DNA from: Posidoniimonas polymericola
GTDB lineage: Bacteria > Planctomycetota > Planctomycetia > Pirellulales > Lacipirellulaceae
Length of the DNA stretch: 64,000 nt
Reading direction: 5' to 3'
Assembly (NCBI RefSeq): GCF_007859935.1
Contig: NZ_SJPO01000005.1
Location: 124,001-188,000 of the forward strand
The translations under genes and the position numbers were made by a program. Positions 9,370 to 19,605 of this stretch are shown here, in pieces (the stretch's first letter is position 1; each line of letters starts with the position of its first letter). The notes below the pieces were generated by a model that worked only from the letters and a program-made list of their open reading frames with translations, did no database searches and had not been told where the DNA came from.

Positions 9370-12300
9370 CTAGACCTCTTCGGAGTCGTCGCTCTGCAGG
9401 GCCAGGGCGAGCTCTTCCTCAGTGATATCCTCGGACTCGAAGCTGGTGAACAGCAGCTCTTCGTCGTCGCCCGACTCGTCGTCAAGCTCGGCGAAGAACA
9501 GGTCGAGCTCACTGGCGTCCACCGCGGCGGCAACCGGGTCGGCCACCGTGGCAGAGCGGCTGAGGAACTGCGGCGCCTGCACCGGCCGAGCCGAAGACTG
9601 AGCCACCCACGTGTTCACCCCGGTGTCGACGACAGAGTCGACCACTGTGTCGACTACCGTGTCGACCGTCACAACTGGCGAGGCGGGGTTGGATGTGTCT
9701 CCCGCGGCGACAGGGTCGGAAACCGGCGCGGTCTGTAGCACGCGGTAGACCGGCACCCACCGGGCGTTGACGCCGGCGCCGATCTTCTGCATCTCAACTT
9801 CGACGCCCATGATCGCCAGCTGCTCGGGCGAGAACGGCACCTGGTGGTAGACCTTGCCAACCAACTCGGTCGAGTTCGTGCCAATATCGATCGGGTCGCC
9901 CTTGGGGACGTAGTTCTCACGCCACAGCGAGTAGTCGGCCGAGTCGACGCGGCCGTCGCGGTTGCCGTCGGCGGCCAGGTTTGAGCCCGTGGCGCCATAG
10001 GTCGACCGCCACAGCTGCTTGTCGTCCAGGTCGACAACTCCGTTGCTGTCAAAGTCGCCCTCGAGGACAAACAGCGCCTCGGTCGAGGCCTGGAACACGT
10101 AGTCCTCGACCTCGCCGATCGTGGCGGCGCCCGAGTAGTTCAGGCCGCCCACACCCCAGCGGAACCGGGCCGCCAGCGGGGCGCCCTCGGCCACGTCCGG
10201 AGCAGTAATGGTCGGCAGGCCGATCTCGCCGTCCGAGTCGAGCGTGACGCCCGCCACCCAGGTCCCCGGGTTGAGGTCGATGTCGTCGTAGACATGTTCG
10301 CCCGGGTCGTCCCAGTCGCCGTCGTTGTTGAAGTCGATCCAGGCATTGAGGAAGTAGCCTACGCCGGCGGTCTTGATGGTGAAGCCGAATTCCTCGCCGT
10401 CGCTGATGACGCCGTCGCCGCCGAAGCGGGGCACGACGCCGTCCTCGTCGTTGACGGTGTCGTCGTTGTCGTCGCCGTCGGCGGCGGCGGTCGGCTGACC
10501 ATCAATCTCGCCGTCCACCGCGTCGCCCAGGTGGACGCCGGCGATCACCTGGTGCCAGGCGCCGCCTTCGGCCGCCAGGGTTGGGTAGTTGGCGAGGTCG
10601 CCGAAGTCGCGGCCCGCCAGGCTGACCACGCCAAAGCCGATGCCCGAGCTCACCACGCCGTTCTGAACCACAACAGTCCGCGAGCCCTCGCCGGGGTCGA
10701 GCGTGCCGTTGCCGTTGGCGTCGTTGAACGGGGCGGTCTGTACAAACGGCGAGGTGACGTCCACCGCGATCAAAACCGTGCCGGCCGTTTGAATCGACAG
10801 CTCATACACGCCGCCGCCGTTAGTGGTGGTGCGGCGTTCGCCGTCGTCCAGCGCGCCGTTGCCGTTGGCGTCGACGTAGACCGTCACGCCCGCCACGCCG
10901 AACTCGGTGTTTTCCTTGACGCCGTTCTGGTTGCTGTCGTGGAACACCAGCCCGGTCACCGAGGCGGGGCCGTCCCCAGTGGGATCGCCGTCGCCAACCT
11001 CAAACACAAAGTCGAACGACTCGCCCGTCAGGTTCGTCGGCGACGTGTACTCCAGGTAGGAGCCGCCGTCCGGCGAGACCACGGTGAATCCCGGCTGGTC
11101 CGCGACTCGGAACCGCACGAACTCCGGCGCGGCCAGGCCGCTCATATCGATCGCGTAGTTGCCGTTGGCGTCGGTCATGGCGAACGGCTCGGTGCTGAAC
11201 TGGAACGAGCCGTCGTTGTTCAGGTCGGCCCAGACCAGCACGCCTTCCTTGGCGACATCACCCGCGGCGGGGCTGTAGACCAGATCAGAGTTGGCGTCGG
11301 TGTAGACCTGACCGGCAAACGTGGCCGACGAGCCCGAGCTGAGCAAGAAGTTGATGCCCCGCACGTCGTCCTCGACGCTGCCGCCCTGGTACAAGAGCGG
11401 CGTGCCAAACTCGTCGGTGAGGACGTCGTACATCGTCGTTGGGTCGAACGCGTAGATCGGTGAAGTGAACGCCCCAAAGTCCGCGACCTCAAGGTCGTAC
11501 GTATCCATCTGTGGGGTGAACACGACGTCGGTGCGGATGTTGCTCGCGCTGACGAAGAAGTAGTTGCCGCCGAGGTCCTGCTCGACCGTGACCAGCTGGC
11601 CGAACTGGTCATAGATTTCTAGCAGGGCGTTGACATCGGTCACCCCACCGTCGGCGTCCGTAACTCGGTGCGACCAGTTGCCATTGATCTGGATGGTGAC
11701 CGGCTCATCTTCGGGATCCAACGGGGTCCCCGTAATCTCACCCGTCATGCCATCGAGCGTGTACTCGATCTCCCCGTCGGGGTCCAGCACCGTAAGGCCG
11801 CCGTTGGGATCGGTCGGGTCGGTCGCGAGCAGGATGAATTGGCTAGCGTTTTGCCCAGTCGGGGTCGGATCCCAGTTGAGAATCACAGCAGCGTCACCGT
11901 TGGCGTCAACCAGCTCGGGGGTCGTGCCGGTGTAGGCGGCGACATCCAGGCCGGTCTCGTCGAAGAAGGTGATCTCCTGGCCCGCCGAACCGAGGCCCGA
12001 GACCATCGCCGTCAGCGCATTGCCGCTGGCGTCGAACAGGGCGCTCTCATACGAGAACGTATCGACGATGCTGAGGACGTTCTCTTCAAAACCAGAGAGC
12101 GGGTTCTCGGCGGTGACAAACTCGGGCGAGCGTCCCTGGTGGTCCCAGGCATAGAAATAGTCATCGGTAACGCGCCACTCGCCTTGGTACTTCGGCATGA
12201 AGTACGTTGGCTCGGGATCGGCCAGATCGGGCACCGGCACATTGGCATCGGTGTCGAGGACCGTCCGGCCCTCGCCGTCCACGACCTTGATAACGTAAGC

Positions 12301-15300
12301 AATCACATCGCCGGTGCCCGCGTCTCCTTCGTCGGTCGGCGGCACGACGTCGAAGTAGTAGTTTCCGTCGTCGCCAGTGATAAACGACTTATAGGGGGTG
12401 GATTCGACCGACGAGCCTCCCGAGCCGTCAGCGATCTCGCGGAAGAGCTGCACCGTGACGTTCTCGGCGAACGCCTCCTGTGTGAAGTCGAGCTCCCGCT
12501 CGACCTCGCCGAGCCGGTTGAACTCGATCCCGCCGTTGCCGAGCGATTCCGAGGCGATCCCGACCAGCTGCGGGATGAACTCGCCCGGGTTGAGCGGGTC
12601 CTCGACCTGAATCAGAGCCGTCGTGCCGTTGCCCGAATTGATATAGGGGATGTTCAACCGGCTGAATGTTGCGTTGTCGAGCCGGTCGTCGTTAGTCGGC
12701 GTGATGTTCGTCGGGTTGTAGATATCCTGCTGTACCTGGACCCAGCGGTCGAAGTTGAACAGGCCGTCCTGGATCACCTCGCTGGTGTCCCCGTCGCCAT
12801 CGGCGTCGCGGAGGTCTTCGCGAAACTCATCCACGCCAACAAAGCCCTGGATCCGCTGCGTCGCGGGGTCGAGCGGCGAGCCGTGGAAGATCACCTCGTA
12901 GTCGATAATGCTGTCGGCAAGGCCGAAGCTCTCGAAGTGGACCTGCCAAGATCGCTCGGGGGCGCCGGGGTACGGCTCGCCCGTAGAGGGGTCGATGGCG
13001 ACCGTGTTGTCACTCCGCTCTCCCCAGTGGCGGTTGGTCGAGAAGGTGGCCTCTTGGCTCAAGTCGCCGCCTAATGGGACGCCCACCAAGTTGGAAGCGA
13101 TATTAAACTGGTAGCCGCGGCTGCCGCTGTCGAGGTCGAAGTAGTTGGTCAGCTCAGACTGCGTTCCATCGGGCGAAACCAGCGTGATCCGCATGTCGTC
13201 GACGCTGCCGAACACGCTGCTCAAACGCAGCTCAACCCACTCGACCACCATGTTGCTGTTGAACCCCTGCGACGGGTCGGTCGTCAGTGTCTCGGGAACA
13301 ATGATCGGCAGGAAGTCGGCGCCGAAGCTGAAGGTGTTGCCGTCCGGGAATGCGGGGGTTTCCGAGAAGGCCGGGTCGATGGCCGTGGTCTGCAGCGACG
13401 AATCGAGTCGGCCCGGAACGACGAGGTACCCCGATGCCTGCGAGCCGATCTCCTCAAAACCGATCGGCTGATCTGCTGGCTGCTGCTTGCCGGTCGACCA
13501 GGTGAGCTCGTCATCAAGGTACTCGGTCCACTGCGAAGCAAGCTTGACCGCCAACTCGGCGTCCACCGTGCCGTGACCATAACCGACGGCGGTGCCGTAT
13601 TGGCCGCGTCCGAGGCTGACCGTAAACCCGGCGCCGTTGGCGAACATGCTGGGGTCCATCATGTTGGTCAGGATGACCGGCGACGGGTCGGTCGCCGAAC
13701 CCAGGGTAATGTAGTCGGGATCGATGACCGGGTTGTAGGCAACAGTAAGTGCGCTTCCCACGGACGAATCGATGAAGTCGCGTCCGGTGTCGGTGCGGCT
13801 GTCGTCGAACAACTCGAGGTAGTTGATCGTGCCGTCCTGGAGATAGACGAGGCCATCGGTCGAGTCGGGCGTGTGGAAGAACTCGTTCCGGTTGGTGATC
13901 CAGGTATTGTTGATCGTCACCCCGTAGGTGCCCGAAAACAGCCCGTCGCCCAGGTCCTCGAACTGCGCGTTCTGCCGGGCGGAGCGGACCAGGATGTTCT
14001 GGACGTCGCGGTACGAGAGGTTCGGGTTGGCCTCGAGCATCAACGCGATAACACCGGAAACCATCGGCGCGGCGGCGCTGGTGCCGTTCATTTTCGACGT
14101 GTACGACGGGTCCGCGAAGCGGTCGAAGATTAGGTCGTACGGCTCTTGCAGGCCGACGGTCGGGCCGTTGAAGCCCTCCTTGATGACGTCGGGGTTGAAG
14201 AGGATCGAGTCGGGGTCGAAGACTGGACTGGTAATGTCGAAGTTCGGATTGTAAATGTCGGTGGTCCAGATGCCGCTGCCAACGGTCAACGAACCGCCGA
14301 TCTCCTGCACGTTCGAGCCGGTGGGGCCCGCTACCAGCACCGACGGCGATGCTTCCGGGTACGCCGTATAGGTGCCATCGACATTATTGTACTGGCCGTC
14401 GTGGTCGACGCCCGTCACCGCGATCGTGAAGCGTGAGTTCGAGAGGCCATCGTAGCCCGCGTAGTCCCAGATTCCGACGTCAACGAACAACGGGCTGGTG
14501 AAGCTGGGCGCCGCATCGTTGCCCGATGAGAAGACATGGATGGCGCCAAGCCCACCACGGCCTTCGGTCGCGGAGGTACGCAACGCCGCGAGAACTGGGT
14601 CGAAGGGCCCGAATGTGCCGGGAGCTCCGAACGCGGTTCGAGTACCGGGGCTGTAGCCCCAGCTGTGGTTGTAGATGTCGATCTGGTCGTTGCCGTAATA
14701 GATAGCCCGTACCACATCTTCGGGGGCGTTGGGGTACAGCTCGGTGATCAAGGTGATCGGGACGATGGTTGCGTCGTATGCGATGCCGGCGCCGCCGATG
14801 CCGTTGTTGCCCACCGCGGCGATGATGCCGGCCACCGCGGTGCCGTGGGCGTCTCCGGGGACAAAGAGGTCAGGACCACCCGCCGGCGGCAGGGCCGAAA
14901 ACGGGGGCAGCTCGCCTGCTTCGTAGTCGAACAGGGCGTTGTAGCGGAGCGTGGGCGAGATGTTCGCGGCCAAGTCGGGGTGGTCGAGCTGCACGCCCGA
15001 GTCCACCACCGCAACGGTCACGCCCTTGCCGGTGTACCCCAGGGCCCACGCGCCGGCGACGTTGAGGTCCTGGCCCGGCACACCGTAGATGTCCTGCTCG
15101 ACGCCGTCGCCGACAATCTGGCCGGTGTTGATCAGGTGCCACTGGTAGCCGAGGTAGGGGTCGTTGGGCAGCACGCCCGAGGCGCTCGAGGCGGCGGCTA
15201 CAGCCTCGGCGATTGAGGCCATCTCGCTCTCCGAGACGCCGAGCGCCGCGTACGGATCGACAACCGGATCGCCGGTCATCAGGTGGCGGTCTTCGAGCCG

Positions 15301-15390
15301 CTCAAAATTCCAATTTTTGGCCCGGCCCTTGGTGGGGGCGCTGATGAGCTTCGAAGATGCCTGCAAGCCGATTCGTCGGTTGATCGTCAC
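9370..15390 (-). CDS. Giant secreted subtilisin-like (S8) peptidase with P, SdrD-B, GEVED and dockerin-like domains
   Basis: 2006 residues from a GTG start with AGGGAA upstream. The N-terminus carries FERLEDRHLMTGDP, the LEPR-type motif common at the start of large planctomycete exported proteins. The peptidase domain (about 60-480) has the catalytic triad in AVVDSGVQLDHPD (Asp near 130), HGTAVAG (His near 180) and MNGTSAAAPMVSG (Ser near 436). Next come a proprotein-convertase P-like domain (about 700-835), SdrD-B/Cna-B-like repeats (about 1350-1590, for example DANGNGALDDGERRTT), a GEVED domain (about 1594-1770; WIDFNNDGDWDDPGEHVYDD, GEVEDYVF), and a dockerin-like pair of calcium loops (about 1777-1830; DFDSNGVVDLDD and DGNRDGRVDSAD). 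The acidic tail includes a VVDT repeat. It probably acts at the cell surface on protein substrates. It is monocistronic. Confidence 0.9.
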   Translation of the reverse strand: MTINRRIGLQASSKLISAPTKGRAKNWNFERLEDRHLMTGDPVVDPYAALGVSESEMASIAEAVAAASSASGVLPNDPYLGYQWHLINTGQIVGDGVEQDIYGVPGQDLNVAGAWALGYTGKGVTVAVVDSGVQLDHPDLAANISPTLRYNALFDYEAGELPPFSALPPAGGPDLFVPGDAHGTAVAGIIAAVGNNGIGGAGIAYDATIVPITLITELYPNAPEDVVRAIYYGNDQIDIYNHSWGYSPGTRTAFGAPGTFGPFDPVLAALRTSATEGRGGLGAIHVFSSGNDAAPSFTSPLFVDVGIWDYAGYDGLSNSRFTIAVTGVDHDGQYNNVDGTYTAYPEASPSVLVAGPTGSNVQEIGGSLTVGSGIWTTDIYNPNFDITSPVFDPDSILFNPDVIKEGFNGPTVGLQEPYDLIFDRFADPSYTSKMNGTSAAAPMVSGVIALMLEANPNLSYRDVQNILVRSARQNAQFEDLGDGLFSGTYGVTINNTWITNRNEFFHTPDSTDGLVYLQDGTINYLELFDDSRTDTGRDFIDSSVGSALTVAYNPVIDPDYITLGSATDPSPVILTNMMDPSMFANGAGFTVSLGRGQYGTAVGYGHGTVDAELAVKLASQWTEYLDDELTWSTGKQQPADQPIGFEEIGSQASGYLVVPGRLDSSLQTTAIDPAFSETPAFPDGNTFSFGADFLPIIVPETLTTDPSQGFNSNMVVEWVELRLSSVFGSVDDMRITLVSPDGTQSELTNYFDLDSGSRGYQFNIASNLVGVPLGGDLSQEATFSTNRHWGERSDNTVAIDPSTGEPYPGAPERSWQVHFESFGLADSIIDYEVIFHGSPLDPATQRIQGFVGVDEFREDLRDADGDGDTSEVIQDGLFNFDRWVQVQQDIYNPTNITPTNDDRLDNATFSRLNIPYINSGNGTTALIQVEDPLNPGEFIPQLVGIASESLGNGGIEFNRLGEVERELDFTQEAFAENVTVQLFREIADGSGGSSVESTPYKSFITGDDGNYYFDVVPPTDEGDAGTGDVIAYVIKVVDGEGRTVLDTDANVPVPDLADPEPTYFMPKYQGEWRVTDDYFYAWDHQGRSPEFVTAENPLSGFEENVLSIVDTFSYESALFDASGNALTAMVSGLGSAGQEITFFDETGLDVAAYTGTTPELVDANGDAAVILNWDPTPTGQNASQFILLATDPTDPNGGLTVLDPDGEIEYTLDGMTGEITGTPLDPEDEPVTIQINGNWSHRVTDADGGVTDVNALLEIYDQFGQLVTVEQDLGGNYFFVSASNIRTDVVFTPQMDTYDLEVADFGAFTSPIYAFDPTTMYDVLTDEFGTPLLYQGGSVEDDVRGINFLLSSGSSATFAGQVYTDANSDLVYSPAAGDVAKEGVLVWADLNNDGSFQFSTEPFAMTDANGNYAIDMSGLAAPEFVRFRVADQPGFTVVSPDGGSYLEYTSPTNLTGESFDFVFEVGDGDPTGDGPASVTGLVFHDSNQNGVKENTEFGVAGVTVYVDANGNGALDDGERRTTTNGGGVYELSIQTAGTVLIAVDVTSPFVQTAPFNDANGNGTLDPGEGSRTVVVQNGVVSSGIGFGVVSLAGRDFGDLANYPTLAAEGGAWHQVIAGVHLGDAVDGEIDGQPTAAADGDDNDDTVNDEDGVVPRFGGDGVISDGEEFGFTIKTAGVGYFLNAWIDFNNDGDWDDPGEHVYDDIDLNPGTWVAGVTLDSDGEIGLPTITAPDVAEGAPLAARFRWGVGGLNYSGAATIGEVEDYVFQASTEALFVLEGDFDSNGVVDLDDKQLWRSTYGATGSNLAADGNRDGRVDSADYSLWRENYVPKGDPIDIGTNSTELVGKVYHQVPFSPEQLAIMGVEVEMQKIGAGVNARWVPVYRVLQTAPVSDPVAAGDTSNPASPVVTVDTVVDTVVDSVVDTGVNTWVAQSSARPVQAPQFLSRSATVADPVAAAVDASELDLFFAELDDESGDDEELLFTSFESEDITEEELALALQSDDSEEV

Positions 15391-15942
15391 GTTTGGTTCC
15401 CTGTTCGCGTTGCCTTACGCGTGCTGCAATGCCGCTGCGGCCGAGGTTGGGTTCCTCGGCGTGAGTGGCTTCTCTGGTTCCGGGGTTGCTGCGCTACGCC
15501 ACCCAGTGCTTCTGCCCAAAGAGTCTTATTGGGACGACTTGTCACTCGGAAGAGTTTCAGTCAACTAGGCGGGACGCACTGTTTAGGCCGTTTTGACCGG
15601 CTGTGCGCAACCCCTGCATCCTAATTGCCCTCGAAATAAGCGTCAAACATATTGCGACCCAAGGGTTTAGACCAAACCAGCCCCGCCCGCGGTCGCCCGT
15701 GCATTCAACGCCGCGTGGCGTCGGGCGGGCTGGGGAAAATCTGCCGGATGTTCCGGAACGACTGATTCGACCGGTATTTCTGGTCCGATAGTCTCTTCCG
15801 AGCGCCCGATCCAATCGGACAGGGCGTCCGGACCGTGGCGGGGGCTGAGCTCCAACAGACCAGCCCGCGGATGCGGTTCCTAAGCATGAACTATGCGATC
15901 CTGCCGATCGAACGGCGGGACACGACTCTGGGGGGGAGATCC
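15391..15942. other. Divergent intergenic region between S8 peptidase and BBP7 genes
   Basis: This 552-nt gap must contain both promoters. The clearest structure is an imperfect inverted repeat at about 15677-15697 and 15717-15735, in which CCAGCCCCGCCCG pairs with CGGGCGGGCTGGGG across a GC-rich loop. A plus-strand frame that enters from the peptidase gene has a signal-peptide-like stretch, but it overlaps real coding sequence and is not believed. Nothing else is recognised. Confidence 0.45.
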
Positions 15943-17175
15943 ATGACGATTCGCGTCACTGTTGCGTCCATCGCCGCGGCGATTGTGACCGCCGTGCTGG
16001 CTTGCCAGCCTACCGAAGCCCAGGTCCCCTATGGGGGGCCGCAGGGGTTTTATAACAGCGGGCCATCCCAGATGATGGACGCCCACGGCGACCCGGCCGT
16101 GATCCCGGCCCAGTACTGTCAGGGCGGCTGCCCTCCCGGCTACGGTGGCGGAGGCGGTTACGGCGACCCGGCGGCCAACTACTGCCCGATGACCGAGCAG
16201 TGCGGTCCGCACTACTTCGACTTCAGCGCTGAGTACCTGATGTACCAGCGGTCGGACTACGGCTCGCTAGAGAACCAGTCGCTGATGACCCTCAACGTGC
16301 TGCCGGGCGGCACCGAGGTGCTGAACATCGGCGACATCCCGTCCGACTACCAGTCTGGCTTCCGCCTGACCGGCCGGTACGACATCGGCGCGCTATCGGT
16401 GATCGAGGTCGGCTACACCGGCTTCTTCGACATGGGCGGCGGGGCCTCGTTCACGGACCCGGCTCCAGTCGACGCCACTACCGGCAACCTGTACTCGCTG
16501 TACAGCGACTTCGGGCAGAACCCGGTCGGCGCCGTGGGCGTTAGCGGGGCGACCTTGGCCGAAACCGACCAGGCGGTCAGCGCGTACACCACCATCGAGA
16601 CCGTCCTGCAGAGCGCCGAGCTCAGCTACCGCAGGTACTGGGTTGGCCACAGCCCACGCGTGACCGGCACCTGGCTGTACGGATTCCGCTGGACCCGCCT
16701 GAAGGACGAGTTCAACTTCGCCACCCAGGCCAACGGCACGTACGTGAACTACATCGAGGCCGAGAACGACCTGGCGGGCTTCCAGCTCGGCGCCGACGCC
16801 TGGATGACGGTGATCCAGGGCCTGCGGATCGGCCTGGAGGGGAAGACCGGCATCTACGGCAACCAGGTTGATATCCGCAACCGGGCCAACACCAGCCCGG
16901 CGGCCACGGTTTCCATCGACGAGCGGTTCAGCAACGAGCAGGTCTCGTTCTTGGGCGAGGCCCGACTGATGGCGGTGGCCGACATCACGCCGTGCATCTC
17001 ACTCAAGGCTGGCTACGAGGTGCTGTACATGTCCTCGGTAGCGACCTCGGTGGACAACTTCAACGCGGCGTCGCCTTACGCTGAGGGCCAGGGAATCCCG
17101 CGGCAATCGCTCTTCCAGGCCCAATCCGACGCCATGTTCCACGGCTTCCACGCCGGTTTCGAGTACGTCTGGTAA
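15943..17175 (+). CDS. BBP7-family outer-membrane beta-barrel protein
   Basis: 410 residues from the ATG at 15943, chosen because it has a GGGGGGAG ribosome binding site and begins directly with a signal peptide (MTIRVTVASIAAAIVTAVLA, cleavage after about TEA). After a Gly/Pro/Tyr-rich linker with clustered Cys (CQGGCPPGYGGGGG) comes a barrel region starting YFDFSAEYLMYQRSDYG, with alternating hydrophobic/polar strands and a final aromatic residue (FHAGFEYVW), as expected for outer-membrane barrels. BBP7 is a family enriched in planctomycetes; its function is unknown. It is monocistronic and divergent from the S8 peptidase gene. Confidence 0.85.
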   Translation: MTIRVTVASIAAAIVTAVLACQPTEAQVPYGGPQGFYNSGPSQMMDAHGDPAVIPAQYCQGGCPPGYGGGGGYGDPAANYCPMTEQCGPHYFDFSAEYLMYQRSDYGSLENQSLMTLNVLPGGTEVLNIGDIPSDYQSGFRLTGRYDIGALSVIEVGYTGFFDMGGGASFTDPAPVDATTGNLYSLYSDFGQNPVGAVGVSGATLAETDQAVSAYTTIETVLQSAELSYRRYWVGHSPRVTGTWLYGFRWTRLKDEFNFATQANGTYVNYIEAENDLAGFQLGADAWMTVIQGLRIGLEGKTGIYGNQVDIRNRANTSPAATVSIDERFSNEQVSFLGEARLMAVADITPCISLKAGYEVLYMSSVATSVDNFNAASPYAEGQGIPRQSLFQAQSDAMFHGFHAGFEYVW

Positions 17176-17431
17176 CGGGGAGTTCGGCGGCGGTGGCCGC
17201 CGGATTGTCGGGCGGGGACGCGAACCCGGCTCTGCCGGGCCGTGTCCACCAGGGCGGAAAGGCCGCAATCGGGCGGCCTGAGGGGCGGAATCTGGGCCGT
17301 TTTGACGCCCCGATCCGCCTCGCGTAGCCCGCTTCAAATCTAGGCAGCCCCATCCGGGCGTTTATACTAGAGGCAGACGCGGAACACGGAGTTCTCCCCC
17401 CTTATCACCCCGCCAGGCGACAACTCACCTC

Positions 17432-18781
17432 GTGAAGGATCTCGAACGCCAACAGGGCGTAGCTAGCGAACAGGTTGTGCTGGTTGGCGTGCAGCTCGCA
17501 GGCCAGCCCCACGAAGAAGAGCCCCTCGAAGAATTGACCGGTCTGGCCGAAGCGGCCGGAGCCGACGTGGTGGGCCTGCTCACCCAGAAACGCGAGAAGC
17601 CCGACCCGCACAGCTACTTGGGGCGCGGTAAGCTCGAGCAGCTCACGCACATGGTCTCGGGCACCGAGGCCGATATCGTGATCTTCGACAACGACCTCTC
17701 GCCCGCCCAGACCCGCAACCTGGAGCAGGCGACCGGCGTCAAGGTGCTCGACCGGACCGAGCTGATCCTCGATATCTTCTCCACGCGGGCCCAGACGCTC
17801 GAGTCCCGCCTGGCGGTTGAGCTGGCGCAGCTCGAGTACTCGCTGCCGCGGCTCAAGCGGATGTGGACCCACTTGTCGCGTATGAAGATGGGCGTCGGCA
17901 TGCGTGGCCCGGGCGAGAAGCAGCTCGAAACCGACCGCCGATTGGTCGAGAAGCGGATCTCGGACCTGCGCGGCGACCTCGACAAGATCCACCAACGCCG
18001 CGAACGCGAGGTCTCTGCCCGCAACGACCGGATGACGGTTTCGCTGGTGGGCTACACCAACGCCGGCAAGAGCACGCTGCTCAACGCGCTGACCGACTCG
18101 ACGGTCATGGCCAAGGACCAGCTGTTCGCCACACTCGACACCCGCACCCGCCGCTGGCGGCTGCCGGGCTGGGGCCCGGTGCTGCTGAGCGACACAGTCG
18201 GGTTCATCAAGAACCTGCCCCACAAGCTGATCGCCAGCTTCAAGGCGACCCTCGAAGAGGCCCGCCAGGCGAACCTGCTGCTGCACGTCGCGGACGCGAG
18301 CAACCCGGCCGTGCTCGACCAGATCCACGCCGTGTACGACGTGCTGCTCGAGCTTGGCATCGAGCAGAAGAACACCATCCTCGTGCTCAACAAGGCCGAC
18401 CTGGTCGAGGACGCTCACCAGCTGCACGTGCTAGAGGAACGCTACCCGGGCGCCGTGAAGATCAGCGCCCACACCGGCGAGGGTCTCGACCGGCTGGCCG
18501 CCGCCGTCAGCGAGACCCTCAGCGAGAACTTCCTGGACGTCGAGGTCGAGTTTGACGTCGCCGATGGCGGCACCCTGGCCTACCTGTCGCGTAACGCCGA
18601 GGTGTTCAGCCGGGCGTACTCCAACGAGCGGACCACGGTCCACTGCCGGATCCCGCGGGCCCTGCTGCGGCCGCTGGAACGCGAGGGGGTAATTGTCCGG
18701 GAACACGAGGGCGAGACCCCCGACGCCGAGATCCGCTCGCTCCCTTCGCAGCTTGACGACTCGATCGACGACGTCGCATGA
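17432..18781 (+). CDS. hflX: HflX, ribosome-associated GTPase
   Basis: 449 residues from a GTG start. The N-terminal HflX domain contains the family motif DPHSYLGRGKLEQL (about 58-71) and the glycine-rich MGVGMRGPGEKQLETDRR linker (about 153-170). The G domain has G1 GYTNAGKST (about 207-215), G3 DTVGF, and G4 NKAD. HflX binds and splits or rescues stalled ribosomes, often under heat stress. A TATACT hexamer at 17363-17368 could be a -10 box, but no good -35 is visible. The stop overlaps the next gene by 4 nt (ATGA), so an operon with the SDR gene is likely. Confidence 0.95.
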   Translation: MKDLERQQGVASEQVVLVGVQLAGQPHEEEPLEELTGLAEAAGADVVGLLTQKREKPDPHSYLGRGKLEQLTHMVSGTEADIVIFDNDLSPAQTRNLEQATGVKVLDRTELILDIFSTRAQTLESRLAVELAQLEYSLPRLKRMWTHLSRMKMGVGMRGPGEKQLETDRRLVEKRISDLRGDLDKIHQRREREVSARNDRMTVSLVGYTNAGKSTLLNALTDSTVMAKDQLFATLDTRTRRWRLPGWGPVLLSDTVGFIKNLPHKLIASFKATLEEARQANLLLHVADASNPAVLDQIHAVYDVLLELGIEQKNTILVLNKADLVEDAHQLHVLEERYPGAVKISAHTGEGLDRLAAAVSETLSENFLDVEVEFDVADGGTLAYLSRNAEVFSRAYSNERTTVHCRIPRALLRPLEREGVIVREHEGETPDAEIRSLPSQLDDSIDDVA

Positions 18782-19572
18782 CACGCCGACGGCTAGACGG
18801 CGTCCAGGCGATTGTCACCGGCGCGTCGGGCGGCATCGGGCGGGCGATCGCGTTAGCCCTGGCGGAACGCCGCGCGGGCCTAATCCTTACCGCTCGCCGG
18901 CCCAACGAGCTTCAGGTAGTCGCCGCCGAGGCCGAGCGGCGCGGAGCCCCACCGCCGACCGTTGTTGTCGGCGACCTGACCGATGCCGGCCTGCGGCAGC
19001 GGCTGGCCGATGCGGTCGAGCTGACCGATAAACCGCTCGACCTGCTGGTCAACAACGCCGGCGTCAGCGCCCACGGGTTGTTCGCCGACGCGTCGCCGGA
19101 GCGGCTGGCGACTATTGTCGACGTCAACTTTACCTCGACCGCCGAGCTGACCCGGCTGGCGATCCCGCTGCTCACGGGCGCCGACGACCCGGCGATCCTG
19201 AATGTCGGCTCGATCCTCGGCCACCGTGGCATCCCCCACAACAGCGAGTACTGCGCCAGCAAGGCGGCCCTGCGGGCGTGGAGCGAGGCCCTGCGGGCGG
19301 AGCTTGCCGGCGTGGGGATTGACGTCGTGCTGCTGACGCCGGGCACCACGAACACCGATTTCTTCAGCCACCTGATCGACCGCCAGCAGGACGAGCTCCC
19401 CTGGGGCACGCCGCAGGGCATGCCCCCCGAGGCGGTCGCGCGGGCCGCAATCCGCGGGCTGGAGCGGCGACGGCGGGAGATCATCCCCGGCTGGCGGGCC
19501 AAGGTGTTCGTGCTCGCTGCCCGGCTGGCGCCGGGGCTGATGGACCGGGCGATGCGCCGCTATGGTGGTTAG
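18778..19572 (+). CDS. Short-chain dehydrogenase/reductase (SDR)
   Basis: 264 residues, translationally coupled to hflX through an ATGA overlap. Classical SDR features are present: the cofactor-binding motif TGASGGIG (14-21), NNAG (92-95), catalytic Ser in NVGSILG (near 145), and YCASK (Tyr158, Lys162). It would reduce or oxidise a small alcohol or carbonyl substrate with NAD(P)(H) in the cytoplasm; the substrate cannot be told from sequence. The C-terminal region with basic residues and a hydrophobic stretch (KVFVLAARLAPGLMDRAMRRYGG) resembles SDR proteins that associate with membranes. Confidence 0.9.
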   Translation: MTRRRLDGVQAIVTGASGGIGRAIALALAERRAGLILTARRPNELQVVAAEAERRGAPPPTVVVGDLTDAGLRQRLADAVELTDKPLDLLVNNAGVSAHGLFADASPERLATIVDVNFTSTAELTRLAIPLLTGADDPAILNVGSILGHRGIPHNSEYCASKAALRAWSEALRAELAGVGIDVVLLTPGTTNTDFFSHLIDRQQDELPWGTPQGMPPEAVARAAIRGLERRRREIIPGWRAKVFVLAARLAPGLMDRAMRRYGG

Positions 19573-19605
19573 CTTTGCCACCCGCCACTCCCCGCGCCGC
19601 GACTC

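Noticed and set aside
11668-13074. 468-residue plus-strand frame opposite the S8 peptidase
   Set aside because: Antisense to coherent P-domain and linker sequence; biased composition with no signal or motif.
15164-15568. Plus-strand frame with a signal-peptide-like stretch upstream of the S8 gene
   Set aside because: Most of it is antisense to the S8 coding sequence and the rest has no conserved character; the hydrophobic run is probably chance.
17176-17431. Possible terminator after the BBP7 gene (CGGCGG...CCGCCG stem near 17185)
   Set aside because: Short stem with no T-run; not distinguishable from the GC-rich background.
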